Shown here: positions 4,536-8,363 of the stretch, piece by piece
How positions within the stretch are numbered: the first letter of the stretch is position 1
How the letters are laid out: the number at the start of each line of letters is the position of its first letter
NCBI GenBank assembly: GCA_023262195.1
Contig: JALRDM010000372.1
Span: forward strand, 1-8,363
Length of the DNA: 8,363 nucleotides
Direction of reading: 5' to 3'
Origin: Salibacteraceae bacterium
GTDB lineage: Bacteria > Bacteroidota > Bacteroidia > Flavobacteriales_G > Salibacteraceae
The notes under the pieces: generated by a model
The model's database searches: none
Seen by the model: the letters and a program-made list of their open reading frames with translations, nothing else
Told to the model about the DNA's origin: nothing
Translations under genes and position numbers: made by a program

Positions 4536-7500
4536 ATGAGCACATTTAAAGAATACGATGGATTTAACTTGCCCAACATTGCTGAGCGAGTTTTAGAGAA
4601 GTGGAAGGCAAATAAGACGTTTGAGCAGAGCATGGAGAGTCGTGAGGGCAAGCCAAGCTATGTGTTTTATGAAGGTCCACCCTCGGCTAACGGTATGCCA
4701 GGAATCCATCACGTAATGGCTCGAACAATCAAGGATCTGTTCTGCAGATACAAGACTCAACAAGGGTTTCAAGTAATGCGAAAGGCAGGTTGGGATACCC
4801 ACGGACTGCCCGTTGAACTTGGAGTGGAAAAGGAGCTTGGAATTACCAAAGAAGATATTGGTACTAAGGTATCCATCGAGGAGTACAATCAGGCTTGCCG
4901 TGAGGCAGTCATGCGTTACACGACTGAATGGCGCGATGTAACAGAAAAAATGGGCTACTGGGTAGATATGGATGATCCATATGTTACCTACGAAAACAAC
5001 TACATCGAATCTGTTTGGTGGTTGCTCAGCCAGTTGCATCAGAAGAATTTGCTCTACAAAGGCTACACCATACAACCGTACTCACCAGCGGCAGGTACGG
5101 GTTTGAGTTCGCATGAGCTGAACCTTCCTGGTACCTATAAAGATGTGAAGGATACCAGTTGCACAGCGTTATTTAAGGTGCGCGCAGATGAAAAACTAAG
5201 GGCCCTGGAATCAAATCTGTCGGATCTAGCAGAAAGTGGCAAGCTGCATTTCATGGCTTGGACCACCACGCCATGGACTCTTCCATCGAATACGGCATTA
5301 ACAGTTGGAGCCAAAATCGAGTACTGTGCGATTCAAACGTTCAATCCATATACTGCAGATCCGCAGACAGTCATTATTGCCAAACCTTTGGTGCAGAAGT
5401 ATTTCAAACCAGATGGAGCCGAGGCAGAGATGACGTATTCTTCCTCCGACAAGCTTTTGCCATACCGAGTATTAAAAACCTTCTTGGGCTCAGAATTAAT
5501 CGGTCTTCGCTACGAACAGCTTTTACCATACACTCAGCCACTGCGCGATGCCGACAAGGCATTTCAAGTAATCGCGGGCGATTTTGTAACGACAGAAGAC
5601 GGTACGGGGATCGTACATACGGCACCCACCTTTGGGGCAGACGATATGCAAGTGGCCAAAGCGGCTGGGGTGCCACCAATGTTAGTCGAAAATGAAAATG
5701 GCGATCCTGTGCCACTGGTGGACATGCGTGGACGTTTTGTTAATCAAGTAAACGACCTTATCTGGGGACTGGCAGGAGAACCCGTGAAGGCTGAGTATAT
5801 GTCGCCAGAAAAGAAGGAAGCCGAGTTTGAAAAGCAAAAAGTGCGACTCAAAGAGCATATTCCAAATCTTGGAAACTACCTCAGTGTTGATGAGCGCATT
5901 TCATTGAAATTAAAGCTTGAAGGCAAAGCCTTTAAAGTGGAAAAATACCAACACAACTACCCGCATTGCTGGCGCACGGATAAACCCATTCTTTACTATC
6001 CGCTCGATTCTTGGTTCATCAAGTCCACCGCGGTGAAGGATAAAATGATCGAGCTCAACAATACCATCAACTGGAAACCCGCGAGCACAGGGCAAGGTAG
6101 GTTTGGAAATTGGCTCGAAAACCTAAACGATTGGAACTTAAGTCGCTCGAGGTATTGGGGCACGCCACTTCCAATTTGGCGCACAGGGCCTTACGGACCT
6201 CTGATGGAGGAGTGTGTGGGTGCTATAGAAGAGTTCACAGAAAAGAACGCTTATTTCATTACCGAAGAATGTGTGGACGAAAACGGCAATCGATATGATG
6301 GACAATCGCTGCGCAAGCATCTGGGCGAAATGCGGCTTCGTGGTGAAAATGTCAACAACGTTTGGAACGACCTTATTCGAAGCAAGAAAATCGTTTTCAT
6401 GGCTACGCTGTCCAAAGTTCAGATCGATTTACATCGACCATTTGTAGACTACATCATCTTTTTCCGAAGCGGCATGGTGATGGCCCGTGAGCTCGATTTG
6501 ATAGATGTGTGGTTTGATAGTGGTGCCATGCCTTATGCACAGTGGCACTATCCATTTGAAAACAAAGAAATGGTGGATGGCGGTGAGTCATTCCCAGCCG
6601 ACTTCATTGCTGAAGGCGTTGATCAAACGCGAGGTTGGTTTTATACCCTCCACGCCATTTCAACCATGATTAAAGGATCGGTAGCCTATAAAAACGTGGT
6701 CAGCAATGGTTTGGTGCTCGACAAGAGCGGTCAAAAAATGTCAAAGCGCCTTGGCAATGCGGTTGACCCATTCGAAACCATGAAAACATTTGGTGCCGAT
6801 GCCACACGATGGTATATGATTACCAATGCGCCACCGTGGGACAATTTGAAATTCGATGCTGAGGGTATTACTGAGGTACAACGGAAGTATTTCCGGGCAC
6901 TACATAACAGCTATTCGTTTTTTGGACTTTATGCCAATGTAGATGGGTTCACGCACAGCGAAGCATCAATTCCATTAGAGAAACGGCCTGAAATTGATCA
7001 ATGGGTGATTTCTCGACTCAACTCCTTGATTAAAGAAGTAGAAGAGGCATTTGATGCATACGAACCAACCCGTGCAGGTCGGGCAATTCAAGATTTTGTG
7101 GTGGATGAATTGAGCAATTGGTATGTACGATTGTGCAGAAGGCGCTTTTGGAAAGGCGATTATTCGGAAGATAAGATTGCGGCCTACCAAACACTTTATC
7201 AATGCTTGATTACTGTTGCGAAACTAAGCGCCCCCATTGCCCCATTTTACTCCGAGCAGCTCTTTTCTGACCTGAATAGTATCACCAAGTTGGAAAGTGA
7301 AGACTCCGTGCATATCGCGGCTTGGCCCAAGGTAGACGAGGCATCTATTGACGAAGCATTAGAAAAAAGAATGGCGTTGGCACAGACCGCGTCATCATTG
7401 GTGCTATCCCTACGCAAAAAGGAAAACATTCGAGTAAGGCAACCTTTACAGAAGATCATGGTGCCGGTAGTTAGCGAAGAGTTTGAGCAACACCTTCGGC

Positions 7501-8105
7501 AGGTAGAACAGCTGATTTTAAATGAGGTGAACGTGAAAGAATTGGAATATGTGCGTGACTCAAGTGTATTCGTGAAAAGTATCAAACCAAACTTCAAGGC
7601 ACTTGGGCCTAAGGTGGGGAAAAACATGAAGGCACTTTCAGCCCAGGTAGTACAATTTGGTCAAGAAGAAATTCAACAGGTTGAGCGTGATGGTGAAATA
7701 ATGATTGATTTAGACGGCACCTCATTTGGGCTACTGGCTGAGGATGTTGAAATCAGCACAAAGGATATCCCCGGATGGATCGTGGCCGGAGAAGGCTCAG
7801 TAACCGTTGCTCTCGACATTACCATAACCGATGAGTTGCGCTCTGAGGGCATTGCAAGAGAACTTGTAAACCGTATTCAAAACCTTCGAAAAGACAGCGG
7901 ATTAGAAGTTACTGATCGCATCAATTTGATGGTTGAAAACCAACCTGAAATCGAGCATGCCGTCAATATCAATAAAAATTATATTTGTGCGGAGACGTTG
8001 GCCGATAGCCTTGAGTTAAAGCCAGCTATAGAGCAAGATACAGCACTTCATATTCAGATTGAAGAAGGGTTGGAAACAAAAATTTTGATTGAGAAAAACA
8101 ATTAG
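4536..8105 (+). CDS. ileS: Isoleucyl-tRNA synthetase, type 2 (eukaryote-like), with GIHH signature
   Basis: Cytosolic class I synthetase charging tRNA-Ile with isoleucine and hydrolysing misactivated valine. The 1189-residue length is typical of Bacteroidota IleRS. In order: MSTFKEYDGFNLPNIAE at the start; YEGPPSANGMPGIHHVMAR (45-63), where the class I HxGH signature reads G56-I57-H58-H59; the CP1 editing domain with WTTTPWTLPSNT (242-253) and GTGIVHTAPTFGADD (356-370); SRSRYWGTPLPIWR before an ~80-residue divergent insert (549-630); DVWFDSGAMPYAQ (657-669); GVDQTRGWFYTLH; KMSKR (734-738) in place of KMSKS; the anticodon-binding helical domain; and a long C-terminal domain ending with ITDELRSEGIARELVNRI. 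No zinc-binding Cys set is seen at the C-terminus, as in type 2 enzymes. The frame stays open upstream to an ATG at 4332, but family alignment and the promoter favour 4536. A DksA/TraR-like gene follows after 7 bases, probably co-transcribed. Confidence 0.97.
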   Translation: MSTFKEYDGFNLPNIAERVLEKWKANKTFEQSMESREGKPSYVFYEGPPSANGMPGIHHVMARTIKDLFCRYKTQQGFQVMRKAGWDTHGLPVELGVEKELGITKEDIGTKVSIEEYNQACREAVMRYTTEWRDVTEKMGYWVDMDDPYVTYENNYIESVWWLLSQLHQKNLLYKGYTIQPYSPAAGTGLSSHELNLPGTYKDVKDTSCTALFKVRADEKLRALESNLSDLAESGKLHFMAWTTTPWTLPSNTALTVGAKIEYCAIQTFNPYTADPQTVIIAKPLVQKYFKPDGAEAEMTYSSSDKLLPYRVLKTFLGSELIGLRYEQLLPYTQPLRDADKAFQVIAGDFVTTEDGTGIVHTAPTFGADDMQVAKAAGVPPMLVENENGDPVPLVDMRGRFVNQVNDLIWGLAGEPVKAEYMSPEKKEAEFEKQKVRLKEHIPNLGNYLSVDERISLKLKLEGKAFKVEKYQHNYPHCWRTDKPILYYPLDSWFIKSTAVKDKMIELNNTINWKPASTGQGRFGNWLENLNDWNLSRSRYWGTPLPIWRTGPYGPLMEECVGAIEEFTEKNAYFITEECVDENGNRYDGQSLRKHLGEMRLRGENVNNVWNDLIRSKKIVFMATLSKVQIDLHRPFVDYIIFFRSGMVMARELDLIDVWFDSGAMPYAQWHYPFENKEMVDGGESFPADFIAEGVDQTRGWFYTLHAISTMIKGSVAYKNVVSNGLVLDKSGQKMSKRLGNAVDPFETMKTFGADATRWYMITNAPPWDNLKFDAEGITEVQRKYFRALHNSYSFFGLYANVDGFTHSEASIPLEKRPEIDQWVISRLNSLIKEVEEAFDAYEPTRAGRAIQDFVVDELSNWYVRLCRRRFWKGDYSEDKIAAYQTLYQCLITVAKLSAPIAPFYSEQLFSDLNSITKLESEDSVHIAAWPKVDEASIDEALEKRMALAQTASSLVLSLRKKENIRVRQPLQKIMVPVVSEEFEQHLRQVEQLILNEVNVKELEYVRDSSVFVKSIKPNFKALGPKVGKNMKALSAQVVQFGQEEIQQVERDGEIMIDLDGTSFGLLAEDVEISTKDIPGWIVAGEGSVTVALDITITDELRSEGIARELVNRIQNLRKDSGLEVTDRINLMVENQPEIEHAVNINKNYICAETLADSLELKPAIEQDTALHIQIEEGLETKILIEKNN

Positions 8106-8112
8106 GTGAAGC

Positions 8113-8363
8113 ATGGCCGAATCAGAGAAAATAAGATACTCTAAAAAGGAGCTAGAGGAGTTTAGAGAAATCATTGTTTCAAAATTGACTGAAGCAAAGA
8201 CAGACTTAGATCTGTTGAATGATACCATGTCTCTGAAAGACAATAATGGCACGGATGATACTTCACCCACGTTTAAGCTTATCGAAGATGGAAGTGATGT
8301 CCTTTCTCGTGAAGAAACAGCGCAATTGGCCGCTCGTCAGGAGAAATTCATTAAGAGCCTAAA
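8113..8363 (+). CDS. DksA/TraR C4-type zinc-finger family protein, N-terminal part (cut by window edge)
   Basis: Putative RNA-polymerase-binding regulator of the DksA/TraR family. The 83 complete codons encode KIRYSKKELEEFREIIVSKL (6-25), a charged helix, then NNGTDDTSPTFKLIEDGSD (44-62) and LSREETAQLAARQEKFIKSL (64-83). This matches the short Bacteroidota members of the family as I recall them, where an N-terminal coiled coil precedes a C-terminal zinc-finger-like region. That region lies past the window end, so the cysteines cannot be checked; some Bacteroidota members have degenerate fingers. The gene starts 7 bases after the ileS stop and is probably translated from the same mRNA, with no obvious Shine-Dalgarno sequence. 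In many Bacteroidota the next gene is lspA, which cannot be seen here. Confidence 0.88.
   Translation, partial: MAESEKIRYSKKELEEFREIIVSKLTEAKTDLDLLNDTMSLKDNNGTDDTSPTFKLIEDGSDVLSREETAQLAARQEKFIKSL

Noticed and set aside
4593..5075. 160-codon minus-strand open frame inside ileS
   Set aside because: Antisense shadow of a strongly conserved coding region; its translation shows no family pattern and it has no promoter or ribosome site.

Overview
The window looks like a piece of a Bacteroidota chromosome, most likely a Flavobacteriales or Cryomorphaceae-type bacterium. Four things point there. The gene order rplU-rpmA-serS and the pair ileS-DksA/TraR-like gene are typical of the phylum. A short acidic DUF2795 protein is present. 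The IleRS is of the eukaryote-like type 2. Finally, promoter-like sequences fit the Bacteroidetes TTG / TAnnTTTG pattern rather than the sigma70 TTGACA / TATAAT pattern. The assignment is inferred from gene content and motifs only.

Layout. Bases 1-3000 are all on the minus strand. Read in the direction of transcription they are: a tectonin-repeat protein (3000-2458), an EamA-family transporter (2403-1486), rplU with an unusual C-terminal extension (1401-868), rpmA (846-583), an intrinsic terminator, and the first 166 codons of serS (498 to the window edge). A short divergent spacer leads to plus-strand genes: a PduO-type cobalamin adenosyltransferase (3098-3652) and the DUF2795 protein (3758-3979), the latter closed by a strong terminator (4002-4038). 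A hypothetical minus-strand gene (4402-4037) converges on that terminator. It is divergent from ileS (4536-8105), which is followed after 7 bases by a DksA/TraR-like gene cut by the window end. No stretch over 300 bases lacks a gene. I see no tRNA, rRNA, CRISPR array, insertion sequence or integrase.

How the genes work together. The window is mostly translation housekeeping: two large-subunit ribosomal proteins, two aminoacyl-tRNA synthetases and a putative transcription regulator of the DksA/TraR fold. The adenosyltransferase makes the B12 coenzyme adenosylcobalamin. The EamA transporter and the tectonin protein are accessory.

The window does not show a clear new multi-gene system. The points most worth a second look are: (1) a tectonin lectin-like protein whose last ~30 residues resemble the C-terminus of phage-tail-collar (MdpB-like) proteins; (2) an L21 ribosomal protein ending in an A/K/P/E linker and a Rho_N/SAP-like helical module; (3) an IleRS in which the class I HxGH signature reads GIHH, a swap linked to strong mupirocin resistance in type 2 enzymes; and (4) a recurring extended promoter-like block, TAnnTTYG followed by a GC-rich stretch and TTTA, in front of four genes, two of which would then have almost no 5' leader.
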